A stretch of DNA of 64,000 nucleotides, taken from NCBI GenBank assembly GCA_963750295.1, contig CAVVPY010000001.1, positions 1,798,001-1,862,000 on the forward strand. Reading direction: 5' to 3'. Of this stretch, positions 56,357-64,000 are shown one piece after another. The translations under genes and the position numbers were made by a program. Source of the stretch: CAVVPY01 sp963750295. Its GTDB lineage: Bacteria; Actinomycetota; Actinomycetes; Mycobacteriales; Jatrophihabitantaceae. Every line of letters starts with the position of its first letter. The first letter of the stretch is position 1. Under the pieces are notes generated by a model. It had not been told where the DNA came from, made no database searches, and worked only from the letters and a program-made list of their open reading frames with translations.

Positions 56357-57196
56357 TCAACCGCGGATGACCACCGTCGACCCGTTCGGAGCCCACCCGT
56401 ACAGCCACGACATGACGCGACGGGGGACGTGGACGCATCCGTGCGACCCCTCGGTCCGGTACCGCTCACTGCCGTAGGGGAAGCGCTGCCACGCCGAATC
56501 GTGCATCCCGTAGTCGCCGTTGTACGGCATCCAGTACCGGACGTAGTACGCCCCACCGGCCGCGGGGTAGAGATAGCGATCGCGTTGGTGCGACTGGACC
56601 TGCCAGGTGCCGGTGGGCGTGCCCATGCCGAGGTCGGCCGCACCGCTCGTCACTGCGCTGGTCATCAACTGCTGGGTGTGATTGCACATCCACGAGTACT
56701 GCTCGGACAGGTCGATGAGCACCCGCTTGCCGCGGCCGTAGTCGCGGCAGCGGTTACCGATCGCGGTCGAGTATGCGACGCCGCTCGGCCCGATCACCTT
56801 CAGCGCGCCGTCGTCGCGGACGGTGAACCGGGCACGCGGCCCGACGCCGGCCGTCCCGGTGCTCCACAGCACGCGCGTCCCAGAGCGCAGCACCGCGTTG
56901 CCGGTCGGGCCCACGCGTAACACCGCGTGGTGCGCGCCGTGGTGCGTCGCCCAGAGAACCCGCGAACCGGCACGGAGCACCAGCCGCCCGTCGGCCTGGA
57001 GTGTGGCGCGGTACCGGCCGTCCGGCGAGACGAGCGACTGGCCAGGGACGAGTGTCCCGCCGGGCGCCATCGAGGTTCGGGTCCCGCTGGGCGCCGACCC
57101 GGCCGCGAGCGCCGGCCCGGCGAGCGTCGTCAGAGCGAGCGTCGTCAGAGCGAGCGCCAAGGCGGCAACCAACCCGAGTCCCGGGGCACGCCTCAT
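56357..57196 (-). CDS. Secreted B-lectin/L,D-transpeptidase fusion
   Basis: A 279-residue exported protein. Residues 1-32 are a signal peptide (ending A-L-A-A-G). Residues about 45-145 match a bulb-type mannose-binding lectin domain (G-Q-S-L-V-S-P-D-G-R-Y, Q-A-D-G-R-L-V-L, V-L-W-A-T and later V-L-W-S-T). The C-terminal 130 residues are a YkuD L,D-transpeptidase: H in Y-G-M-H-D-S and the catalytic Cys in G-S-H-G-C-V-H-V-P. It would cross-link peptidoglycan 3-3 or attach a protein, with the lectin part possibly targeting a glycan. The gene starts 10 bp after the stop of the threonine aldolase gene. Confidence 0.9.
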   Translation of the reverse strand: MRRAPGLGLVAALALALTTLALTTLAGPALAAGSAPSGTRTSMAPGGTLVPGQSLVSPDGRYRATLQADGRLVLRAGSRVLWATHHGAHHAVLRVGPTGNAVLRSGTRVLWSTGTAGVGPRARFTVRDDGALKVIGPSGVAYSTAIGNRCRDYGRGKRVLIDLSEQYSWMCNHTQQLMTSAVTSGAADLGMGTPTGTWQVQSHQRDRYLYPAAGGAYYVRYWMPYNGDYGMHDSAWQRFPYGSERYRTEGSHGCVHVPRRVMSWLYGWAPNGSTVVIRG

Positions 57197-57205
57197 CAGT
57201 GGATC

Positions 57206-58213
57206 TTATGCGGCCACGGTGTACGGGCGCAGCACCATGATCGCGTGCTCGATCGCCTCGTCGTCGACGTCCAGGTGGGTCACCAGGCGCAGGAAGCGGG
57301 GACCGAGCGCGGACACCAGGACGTTCTCGTCGCGGGCCTTCGCGGCCACCGTCGCGGCGTCCGGGACGTCGAGGACGACGATGTTGGTCGCGACGCGATC
57401 CGGATCACCGCCCAACGCCTGCGCCAGTCGCCGCGCCCGAGCGTGGTCCTCGGCCAGCCGGTCGATGTGATGCTCGAGGGCGTACCGGCCGGCGGCGGCG
57501 AGAATGCCGGCCTGCCGCATTCCCGCGCCGTAGCGCTTTCGCCATACCCGCGCCTCGGCGATCCGCTCGGCACTCGACACGAGCACCGAGCCGACCGGCG
57601 CGCCCAACCCCTTGGACAGGCACACCGAGACGGTGTCGAACGGGGCGGCCAGTTCGGCCAGCGGCGTCCCGGTCGCCACGTGCGCGTTCCACAGCCGGGC
57701 CCCGTCGAGGTGCAGGGCCAAGCCCGTCTCACGGGCGAGCGCGACCACAGCCGCTACCTGCTCGGCCGGCTGCACCGCGCCCCCGCCGAAATTGTGGGTG
57801 TTCTCGATCTCGATCGCTGCCGTCGAGACCAGGTAGGGCCCGGCGTCGGGTGCGATCAGTTCGCGGACCGCCTCGACGTCCAGGTGACCGTTGCTCGGGC
57901 GCCAGGTCCGGAACGTGATTCCCGAGAACGCGGCGGCCGCACCGAGTTCGGCCCGCGCGACGTGCGCCATCGGGTCGCAGACGATCTCGTAGCCGGGCTG
58001 CACGAGCAGCCGCATGCCGAGTTGGTTGCCGAGCGAGCCGGACGCGACGAACAGCCCCGCCTCGTGTCCCAGCAGCGCCGCCACCTCGGCCTCGAGGGCG
58101 TTGACGGTCGGATCCTCGCCGTAGACGTCGTCGCCGACCTCCGCATCGGCCATCGCGGCACGCATCGCGGCGGTGGGCTTGGTGACCGTGTCCGAACGCA
58201 GGTCGACGATCAC
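57206..58213 (-). CDS. ltaE: Low-specificity L-threonine aldolase
   Basis: A 335-residue PLP enzyme that cleaves L-threonine (and allo-threonine) to glycine and acetaldehyde. It starts I-V-D-L-R-S-D-T-V-T-K-P, the family signature, with G-D-D-V-Y-G-E-D-P-T near residue 27. The PLP lysine is in S-V-C-L-S-K-G-L-G-A-P-V-G near residue 200. H-L-D-G-A-R-L-W-N-A is also conserved. The ATG overlaps the stop of the class II DAHP synthase by four bases, so the two are translated together. Confidence 0.95.
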   Translation of the reverse strand: MIVDLRSDTVTKPTAAMRAAMADAEVGDDVYGEDPTVNALEAEVAALLGHEAGLFVASGSLGNQLGMRLLVQPGYEIVCDPMAHVARAELGAAAAFSGITFRTWRPSNGHLDVEAVRELIAPDAGPYLVSTAAIEIENTHNFGGGAVQPAEQVAAVVALARETGLALHLDGARLWNAHVATGTPLAELAAPFDTVSVCLSKGLGAPVGSVLVSSAERIAEARVWRKRYGAGMRQAGILAAAGRYALEHHIDRLAEDHARARRLAQALGGDPDRVATNIVVLDVPDAATVAAKARDENVLVSALGPRFLRLVTHLDVDDEAIEHAIMVLRPYTVAA

Positions 58214-59556
58214 CGGCCGTCCTCGTCCAGCTCACGCCGGTGTCGCTCGGCGACGAGTCGCTCGGCGACCTGGAACGCCAGCTCGAGCGACTGCTCGATG
58301 TTCAGCCGCGGGTCGCAGGCGGTCTCGTACCGGCGGCCGAGATCGGCGGCCGTGAGCTCCGCCGTCCCGCCGATGCACTCGGTCACATCGTCACCGGTCA
58401 GCTCGACGTGCAACCCGCCCGGGTGCGTACCCAGCGCGGAGTGGACGTCGAAGAATCCGTCGACCTCGTCGATGATCCGGTCGAGATGACGGGTCTTCAC
58501 ACCGTCCTCGGTCTCTTCGGTGTTGCCGTGCATCGGGTCGCACTGCCACACGACCAGGTGGCCGGTCGAGGTCACCTTCTCGACGATCGCCGGCAGCCGG
58601 TCGCGGACGAGCTTGTTCGACATCCGGCTGATCAGCGTCAGCCGGCCGGGGACGCCGTCGGGATCGAGGCGCTCGACGAGTTCGGCCGCGTATTCAGGCG
58701 ACGTCGTCGGCCCGAGCTTGACCCCGATCGGGTTGGCGATGCGCGACACGAAGTCCAGGTGCGCGCCGTCGAGCTGCCGAGTGCGTTCACCGACCCATAC
58801 GAAGTGGGCGGACAGGTCGTACGCGCGGCCGTCCTCGATGCGCGTGAGCGCCCGCTCGTACTCGAGAATCAGCGCCTCGTGCCCGGCGTAGAGCTCGACG
58901 CTCTCGAGGGCCGAGTCGTGCACGCCACAGGCCCGCATGAACCGCACGGCGCGGTCGATCTCGGCGGCGAGCCGTTCGTAGCGGGTGCCGGTCTCGGTGG
59001 TCCGCGCGAACGCGGTGTTCCACGCGTGGACCCGGTCCAGTGAGGCCAGGCCGCCGCCGGCGTAGGCGCGCAGCAGGTTCAGCGTGGTGGCGGACGAGTG
59101 GTACGCGCGCATGATGCGGTGCGGGTCGGGTGTCCGGTCGCCGTTCAGGTCGTTGACCATGTCGCCGCGGTAGGACACCTGCCCGGTCGAATCCACGTCG
59201 GACGAGCGCGGTTTGGCGTACTGCCCGGCGACCCGGCCCAGCTTGACGACCGGCATCGACGCGCCGTAGGTGAGCACCACCGCCATCTGCAACAGCACCC
59301 GCACCTTGCCGGCGATGTCGGCCTGCGACGAGGTCAGGAACGTCTCGGCGCAGTCACCGCCCTGCAGCAGGAAGGCCTCACCCCGGGCGACCGCGGCGAG
59401 CCGCTCGCGCAGCTGGTCGACCTCCGACGCGACGACGAGCGGCGGCTGCCCCGCGAGCGTCAGCGCCACCTCGCGCAGGACGAGTTCGTCGGGCCACTGC
59501 GGTTGCTGCGCGGCCGGCAGTGACCGCCATGCGTCGAGGTCGAGCCCGGTATCCAC
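58210..59556 (-). CDS. aroG: Class II (plant-type) DAHP synthase
   Basis: A 448-residue class II 3-deoxy-7-phosphoheptulonate synthase. Landmarks are Q-G-G-D-C-A-E-T-F near residue 60 (metal-binding Cys), the R-V-A-G-Q-Y-A-K-P-R block, K-L-G-P-T-T-S and H-G-N-T-E-E-T. This is the usual actinobacterial enzyme, regulated by aromatic amino acids and often by chorismate mutase binding. The GTG at 59556 has TACCCT 7 nt upstream, the leaderless arrangement; upstream codons are not conserved. It is the first gene of an operon with threonine aldolase. Confidence 0.95.
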   Translation of the reverse strand: MDTGLDLDAWRSLPAAQQPQWPDELVLREVALTLAGQPPLVVASEVDQLRERLAAVARGEAFLLQGGDCAETFLTSSQADIAGKVRVLLQMAVVLTYGASMPVVKLGRVAGQYAKPRSSDVDSTGQVSYRGDMVNDLNGDRTPDPHRIMRAYHSSATTLNLLRAYAGGGLASLDRVHAWNTAFARTTETGTRYERLAAEIDRAVRFMRACGVHDSALESVELYAGHEALILEYERALTRIEDGRAYDLSAHFVWVGERTRQLDGAHLDFVSRIANPIGVKLGPTTSPEYAAELVERLDPDGVPGRLTLISRMSNKLVRDRLPAIVEKVTSTGHLVVWQCDPMHGNTEETEDGVKTRHLDRIIDEVDGFFDVHSALGTHPGGLHVELTGDDVTECIGGTAELTAADLGRRYETACDPRLNIEQSLELAFQVAERLVAERHRRELDEDGR

Positions 59557-59581
59557 GCCACTCAGGGTAGAGCGGCGCGGG

Positions 59582-62500
59582 CTACCCGGGTCCGCAGGCC
59601 GGATTCGTGCAGACCGCGCTGACCCGGTAGTGGCCCACGACATCCGGCGCGCCGGTTCCGCGGAGCACGATCACGGCCCACCGGCCGCCGGTAGGAGTGC
59701 TGCAACTGTGTCCCGTTCCCTGGGCGGAGCAGGCCACGGTCCCGTTCGGCTGGACGAACTGCACCTGCGGCACATTCGCCGGTACATCGTCGTTGGACGT
59801 GGCGAGTTGGAAGATGTCGCCCGAGGCCACGCGCACCTGGTAGCACGCCTGATCGGTCGAGTCGGCGAGCGTCCCCACCAGCGGGCCGAACCCGTCGACC
59901 GGCAGCGGCAGCCGCGTGCACCCCGACGGTTTGGTCAGCCGCCACGCGTGCAGGGCGTACTTCGCCGTGAACACGCCGGCGTCCTCGTCCGCCCAGACCA
60001 GCACGCGGTACGGGCCAACCGTGTTGCCTGCTGGTCGGCAGTCGACGTGCCATCCGGGCGAAGCCGATCCGAACTCACACAGCCGGCGGCCGTAGCCGTC
60101 GACGAGCCACCCGTGCAGCTCGGCCGGGGCTACGCCGGCCGGATCGGCGAACGCCAGCCGGACCTGCTCGCGCGGCGCCAGCGGCACGGTGGTGCAGCCG
60201 ATCGCACCGCGACGGGCGATCCGGCCCGGGACGGGTGCGCTCCCGAATGCCAGCGAGGGCGCCGTGGCGCAGCCCTCGGTAGCGGTCAGGTCGGCCCAAC
60301 CGAGGATGCCCTCCGCTGCGTTGGGCGCCACGACGACGGCGAGGAACGGCCCGGCGCCAGCCGCGGTACAGGCGAGCAACTCGACGGTGTCGGAGCAGAT
60401 CTGGTTGCCGTCCGGCCGATACAGGCTGACGCGGGCGCGCGAGCCGGGCGCCGTCGGGTCGGCGGCGACCGTGCGCACTGCGAGCTGGCCGAACGACGCC
60501 GCGCGATCGAGGCGGTAGCAGGCGATGTCCGCAGCGCCGTCGAGCGCGAAGGCGCGGGTAGGCCCGCGACCGAACGTCGAGGGCCGCAGCATGCGACACC
60601 CCCGTTGGCTCGTGAGCGACGCGACCCGCAACCGGTACGGGGTGGTGGTGGAGCCGAGCGCAAACGTGATGAGGCGGTACGCGCCGGGGCCGGTGAGCCG
60701 GCAGGTGCCGGGACCGAAGCAGATCCGGTTGCCCTCTGCATCGAAGATCATGGTCGTGATACCGGGGTGATCGGAATCGGCCCGGACGAAGACCAGGTCG
60801 TTCGGGCTACCGGTGAACCGATGACAGTCGGCCTCGAGCGGCGTGGCGATGCTGCCCACGACGGCTGGGCGGCCGAACGCGGTGACGAGCACCGGGCAGT
60901 CGGACGGCCGGTCGATCCGCCACAGCCCGACGCGCACCGTGCCGATCTGGGTCGGATCCTCACTGCCGAAGTTCGGCGTGACGACGAGCAGGTAGGTGCC
61001 GGCCACATCAATACGGCAGTTTCCCGGTAGGTCGGCGTAGCTGATGCACGCTGTCGGCGAGTCGACGCCGCGAATCTCCCAGCGCGGGAACACCGCACCG
61101 CTGACCGTCAACGCCCGCGAGAGGTACGCGCTCAACTGGGCAGCGTGGAAGGTCCAGCACACCGCGATCGTGTCGGCGGTCAACTCGCCGGTGCGGGTCG
61201 GGCCCGAGCCCATGGCGTCGAGGTCGGTGGGCGAGCAACCGTCGGTGCTGTCGAGATCGGTGATCCACAACCGGTAGTCGGCCGGCGCCAGGGCCGACGC
61301 CGACTCGAGCACCCGGTACGGACCAGCGCCGGTCAGGTTGCAGTCCAGGCGCCCGGTGAAGGACGAACACACGCTCGCACCGGCGCTGTCGACGACGAGG
61401 GCGGCCGTCACGTGTGCCTGGTTGTCGAACACCGTGAGCCGCACCTGATGACCTGGCGCGGCGGTGAACGTGTGGCAGTTGACCTGGCCGACGCCGAGCG
61501 AGCCCGCGGTGGGCGCCTGCCCCCATGCCGTTCCGGCCAGCGGTGTGCAACCGGTGCCCGCACGCAGGTCGGTCAGTGCCGCCACGTAACGGACGACGGA
61601 CCGGCCGAGGGTGGAGACGAACAGCGTGTACCAGCCGCCCGCGGGCAGGGTGCACGGCGACACGGTCGCACCCGGTGTGCCCGCACACATCACCTGGCCG
61701 TCGTCGTCGCGGATGCGCCACGTCAGCGTCGAACTCGACCCGCCGAGTGCGAGCAGGTGCATCCCGACGCGGTCGCCGGCGCCAGCGCCAGCGGTGAAGC
61801 GGTAGCAGCGCTGCTGATGCGCGCGCAACGTCGCCCGCCGCGTTGGTGCGCTGCCGAACGTGTCGGGTACGCCGGTGCGGCAGCCGGCCGGGTGCGAGAC
61901 CCGGGCCAGGATCAGCGTCGTGTTCTGCGCCACGTCCTCGCTGAAGGTGGCGAACATGCGCAGGCCGGTGCCGGCGACCGGCGTGCACTGACTGCGGCCG
62001 AACGCACTGACGGCCATGCTGCACTGCGGCGCACCGGTGTCGTCATAGACCCGCACATCGAGCAGGTGGTCGGCGTTCTCGTCGAGAACGGCCTCGAGGA
62101 CGTCGCCGCCCACGGCAGCGAGCGACGCGCACCAGGACGCGCCGTCGGTCAGCGAGATCGGGACACCCGCCGTGCCGACGGACAGGTTCGGTGAGGCCGC
62201 GCACGAGCCGGGCGTCCGCGCCGAGTCGATCGTCGTGTACGCGGTGTCCGAGCGGTCCAATTCGACGTCGACGAGGTAGAGACCGGCCGAGGGCACCTCG
62301 CACTGACCCTGGCTGCGGGTGAACTGGGTGCACAGCGACGTCCCGTCCGCCGCGCGCACCGTGACCATGGGCGTCACGCCGGTCGGCACCGCCGCCCGCA
62401 TCCTGATCGTGTCGGCGGCTGCCACCGTCACCCGGTACCGCGCGGTTCCGCCGCCCGCCGGGAAGTCGCACGTGGACGTCGAGCCGAGCGCGACCGACCC

Positions 62501-62725
62501 CCCGCAACCGGGCACGAACGAGCGCGGCGACGCAGCAGGCACGTGGCTCGCGCCGCCCTGCCGGGTCGGACCGTCCGCGCGTGCTGGTGTGTGGATCAAC
62601 GAGGCCGCAGGCCGGGCAGAGGTCGCTGGGGACGCCGCACCGGCCGGCGCAGCGTCGACCAACAGCGACACCAGCACGACGAACACGGATCCAGCAGATA
62701 CCAGCGCGCGCCGAGATGGGCTCAT
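59582..62725 (-). CDS. Large secreted protein built from nine Cys-containing tandem repeats
   Basis: A 1047-residue exported protein. A signal peptide (V-F-V-V-L-V-S-L-L-V-D-A, cut near A-G-A-A-S) and a Pro/Ala linker lead into about nine repeats of 100-115 residues that fill the rest. Each has a G-C or G-x-C turn, F-G-S/R-A-P-T near its start, a C-(Y/H/W)-x-F core, an x-I-C/V-C strand, a second Cys, and G-(P/A/W)-Y-x-(L/V)-L-V near its end. The pattern resembles PPC-like beta-sandwiches, but I cannot name the family. There is no enzyme motif, sortase signal or membrane anchor. TATACC lies 6 nt before the ATG at 62725. The role, probably surface binding or scaffold, is unknown. Confidence 0.85.
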   Translation of the reverse strand: MSPSRRALVSAGSVFVVLVSLLVDAAPAGAASPATSARPAASLIHTPARADGPTRQGGASHVPAASPRSFVPGCGGSVALGSTSTCDFPAGGGTARYRVTVAAADTIRMRAAVPTGVTPMVTVRAADGTSLCTQFTRSQGQCEVPSAGLYLVDVELDRSDTAYTTIDSARTPGSCAASPNLSVGTAGVPISLTDGASWCASLAAVGGDVLEAVLDENADHLLDVRVYDDTGAPQCSMAVSAFGRSQCTPVAGTGLRMFATFSEDVAQNTTLILARVSHPAGCRTGVPDTFGSAPTRRATLRAHQQRCYRFTAGAGAGDRVGMHLLALGGSSSTLTWRIRDDDGQVMCAGTPGATVSPCTLPAGGWYTLFVSTLGRSVVRYVAALTDLRAGTGCTPLAGTAWGQAPTAGSLGVGQVNCHTFTAAPGHQVRLTVFDNQAHVTAALVVDSAGASVCSSFTGRLDCNLTGAGPYRVLESASALAPADYRLWITDLDSTDGCSPTDLDAMGSGPTRTGELTADTIAVCWTFHAAQLSAYLSRALTVSGAVFPRWEIRGVDSPTACISYADLPGNCRIDVAGTYLLVVTPNFGSEDPTQIGTVRVGLWRIDRPSDCPVLVTAFGRPAVVGSIATPLEADCHRFTGSPNDLVFVRADSDHPGITTMIFDAEGNRICFGPGTCRLTGPGAYRLITFALGSTTTPYRLRVASLTSQRGCRMLRPSTFGRGPTRAFALDGAADIACYRLDRAASFGQLAVRTVAADPTAPGSRARVSLYRPDGNQICSDTVELLACTAAGAGPFLAVVVAPNAAEGILGWADLTATEGCATAPSLAFGSAPVPGRIARRGAIGCTTVPLAPREQVRLAFADPAGVAPAELHGWLVDGYGRRLCEFGSASPGWHVDCRPAGNTVGPYRVLVWADEDAGVFTAKYALHAWRLTKPSGCTRLPLPVDGFGPLVGTLADSTDQACYQVRVASGDIFQLATSNDDVPANVPQVQFVQPNGTVACSAQGTGHSCSTPTGGRWAVIVLRGTGAPDVVGHYRVSAVCTNPACGPG

Positions 62726-62913
62726 CGACGAGGTATAGGGCTGGGTGATCAAGCTGTCCAGACCTGGACGGCAGCTGGGCGGAAACTCGCAGCATTGTTC
62801 GCCACAGACCGGACATTGGCCGTCGCCGCCACGCAACCTGCCGGCGGAGATCGGCCCCGGCGTGTCGTCGCGCGCACGGGCTCTCGCGGCCGTCACGGTG
62901 TCACGATCCGCAC

Positions 62914-63618
62914 GTGGCAGCGAGGATGGGCGTGCTCAGTCATCACGCCGCAGCCCGACACGGCGAGGTACGCCTACCGGCTTCGATCGCGGTGCTCGTC
63001 GCGGCGGGCCTGCATCTGACGCTGCCCAGCTCGCTGCTGGTCGAACCGAGGTGGATCATCCCGGTCGTCGAGCTGGCGCTGCTCGTCCCTCTCGTCACGG
63101 TCAACCCGACCCGGCTCACGACCGAGACCCGCTGGTCGCGCGTCGTCGGACTCGTCCTCGTCGGCGTGATCATCGCGGCGAACCTCGTGTCGCTGGGTTA
63201 CCTCATGCACGAGCTCACCGCGCTGCACGTCACCAATGGCCGTGAACTTCTCCTCGCCGCGCTGCAGGTCTGGGTGACCAACATCGTGGCCTTCGCCCTC
63301 GTGTACTGGGAGCTCGACCGCGGCGGGGCCGTCGCGCGGCTGCCGTCCTCGACGGTCCCCCGGCAACGCATTGATCTGCTCTTCCCGCAGGACGACCCCG
63401 ACGTCCTGGCACGCGTCCAAGGTGCCGGTGAGCGAGCGGAGTGGATCCCGACGTTCATCGACTACCTGTTCGTGTCGGTCACCAACTCGACCGCGTTCAG
63501 CCCGACCGACACCATGCCGCTGACCACGCGAGCGAAGGTGCTGATGAGCGTCCAGGCGCTCGCCGCGCTGGTGACCTCACTGCTCGTGATCGCCCGGGCG
63601 GTCAACGTCCTGACCTGA
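62914..63618 (+). CDS. Membrane protein, DUF1345-like
   Basis: A 234-residue membrane protein with five or six helices (I-A-V-L-V-A-A-G-L-H-L, V-V-E-L-A-L-L-V-P-L-V, V-V-G-L-V-L-V-G-V-I-I-A-A, a segment near V-T-N-I-V-A-F-A-L-V-Y-W). The last part is F-V-S-V-T-N-S-T-A-F-S-P-T-D-T-M-P-L-T followed by a final helix. The C-terminal S-x-T-D-T element is the look of the DUF1345 group, which resembles ion-channel pore layouts; function is unproven. The start is unclear among GTG 62914, ATG 62926 and GTG 62932. It is divergent from the nine-repeat protein. Confidence 0.75.
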   Translation: MAARMGVLSHHAAARHGEVRLPASIAVLVAAGLHLTLPSSLLVEPRWIIPVVELALLVPLVTVNPTRLTTETRWSRVVGLVLVGVIIAANLVSLGYLMHELTALHVTNGRELLLAALQVWVTNIVAFALVYWELDRGGAVARLPSSTVPRQRIDLLFPQDDPDVLARVQGAGERAEWIPTFIDYLFVSVTNSTAFSPTDTMPLTTRAKVLMSVQALAALVTSLLVIARAVNVLT

Positions 63619-63638
63619 TCGCGAGCACCATGGGACCG

Positions 63639-64000
63639 TGGACGTCATCGGCCTGGGCGCGTGGTGTGACTACGACGATGCCGCCCACACCCACTCGAAC
63701 CCGGCGGTCCACTTCAGCGTCGCGCAGTTCGCGGTGCTCTCGGACGGCCGGCGGCTGTCGCTGCACGCCGGCAGTGACCGTGGCTTCACCACCTCCTCGC
63801 GCGTGGCAGGCGGCCCACCGCCGGCTGACGCCTGGGCCGGGCTGACCCTCGCGAACATCGAAGCAAACGTCCGCAACACGGTGCTGCCGGACGACGACTC
63901 CAGTGGCGAGGAGCATCCCGGGAGCTGCGTCGAGAGTGGCTCGCGAGCAGGGCTGAACAGAGTCAGCCGAACAGGACCTCGGCCTCGGCGTAGAACCCCG
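63639..64000 (+). CDS. Hypothetical protein, reading runs to the window end
   Basis: A frame beginning GTG 63639 with D-V-I-G-L-G-A-W-C-D-Y-D-D-A-A-H-T-H-S-N-P, then F-S-V-A-Q-F-A-V-L-S-D-G-R-R-L-S-L-H and L-T-L-A-N-I-E-A-N-V-R-N-T-V-L-P-D-D. This is convincing coding sequence to about 63915. After H-P-G the frame turns Arg/Ser-rich and unconvincing. A neighbouring frame gives H-P-G-A-A-S-R-V-A-R-E-Q-G and a stop at about 63957. The true end may therefore be there, with a frame slip in the CCC-GGG run. The family is not recognised. Confidence 0.55.
63963..64000 (-). CDS. Possible C-terminus of a minus-strand gene
   Basis: On the minus strand the last bases read G-F-Y-A-E-A-E-V-L-F-G then TGA (63963-63965), a natural-looking protein end. 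The rest lies outside the window. It would be convergent with the gene at 63639 if that one stops near 63957. Support is only compositional. Confidence 0.35.
   Translation of the reverse strand, partial: GFYAEAEVLFG

Noticed and set aside
59270..61030. 586-codon plus-strand open frame over the nine-repeat protein and the aroG 5' end
   Set aside because: No motifs, and it conflicts with the Cys-patterned secreted protein on the other strand.

Overview
The window is high-GC (about 70 percent) actinobacterial chromosome with no phage, insertion sequence, CRISPR array, rRNA or recognisable tRNA. The actinobacterial signs are F420-type oxidoreductases, an actinobacterial class II DAHP synthase, a PASTA kinase, heterodimeric CrtYc/CrtYd lycopene cyclase, DUF222/HNH proteins, and at least ten genes whose start codon lies 6-8 nt after a TANNNT -10 box (leaderless starts). 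Several blocks keep the gene order I remember from Mycobacterium tuberculosis Rv3014c-Rv3041c and Rv2176-Rv2178c, so it is a free-living relative at order or class distance. I cannot name the genus.

Layout. 0-10 kb: end of an SDR gene, a PAP2 phosphatase, then a minus-strand operon (cysteine desulfurase, mnmA, MetE-like, ligA), an MFS transporter with three consecutive palindromes at its start, and etfB-etfA. 10-17 kb: satP-acs for acetate uptake and activation, two more stand-alone MetE-like proteins, OsmC and a TetR regulator. 17-30 kb: an LLM flavin enzyme, a MoxR ATPase/VWA pair, a secreted beta-lactamase-fold protein with five N-terminal tandem repeats (polyglycine-hydrolase type), a large LuxR/ATPase regulator, a PLP enzyme, a secreted beta-propeller, a FUSC membrane protein, SnoaL and an amidohydrolase. 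30-42 kb: a locus closely resembling the mycobacterial methylglucose lipopolysaccharide (MGLP) region (Rv3030-like methyltransferase, Rv3032-like GT4, acetyltransferase, HAD, Rv3038c-like methyltransferase, crotonase), into which a gluABCD-type amino-acid ABC operon is set before an Rv3041c-like ABC ATPase. The GH57 branching enzyme expected between the methyltransferase and GT4 is absent. 42-46 kb: HtrA protease, glgX and a small conserved-looking protein. 46-52 kb: a DUF222/HNH gene, then crtI-crtB facing crtYd-crtYc-methyltransferase-aminopropyltransferase-like. 52-64 kb: PASTA Ser/Thr kinase, a type I and a type II DAHP synthase 3 kb apart, a membrane protein with YPQQG repeats, a lectin-L,D-transpeptidase fusion, threonine aldolase, a 1047-residue secreted protein made of nine Cys-containing repeats, and a membrane protein.

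Functional themes are central metabolism (acetate, electron-transfer flavoprotein, shikimate entry, tRNA thiolation and sulfur transfer), alpha-glucan or methylated-glucan synthesis and remodelling (GT4, two methyltransferases, acetyltransferase, GlgX), C40/C50-type carotenoid synthesis, and a set of secreted or cell-wall proteins.

Three genes (gluC-like permease, DUF222/HNH, crtI) are each broken by what looks like one extra base in a short homopolymer. This is either sequence error or real inactivation and should be settled before any phenotype is inferred. The most interesting candidates are the rearranged MGLP-like locus without a branching enzyme, the nine-repeat secreted protein, the polyglycine-hydrolase-like protein, and the palindrome array at the MFS gene.
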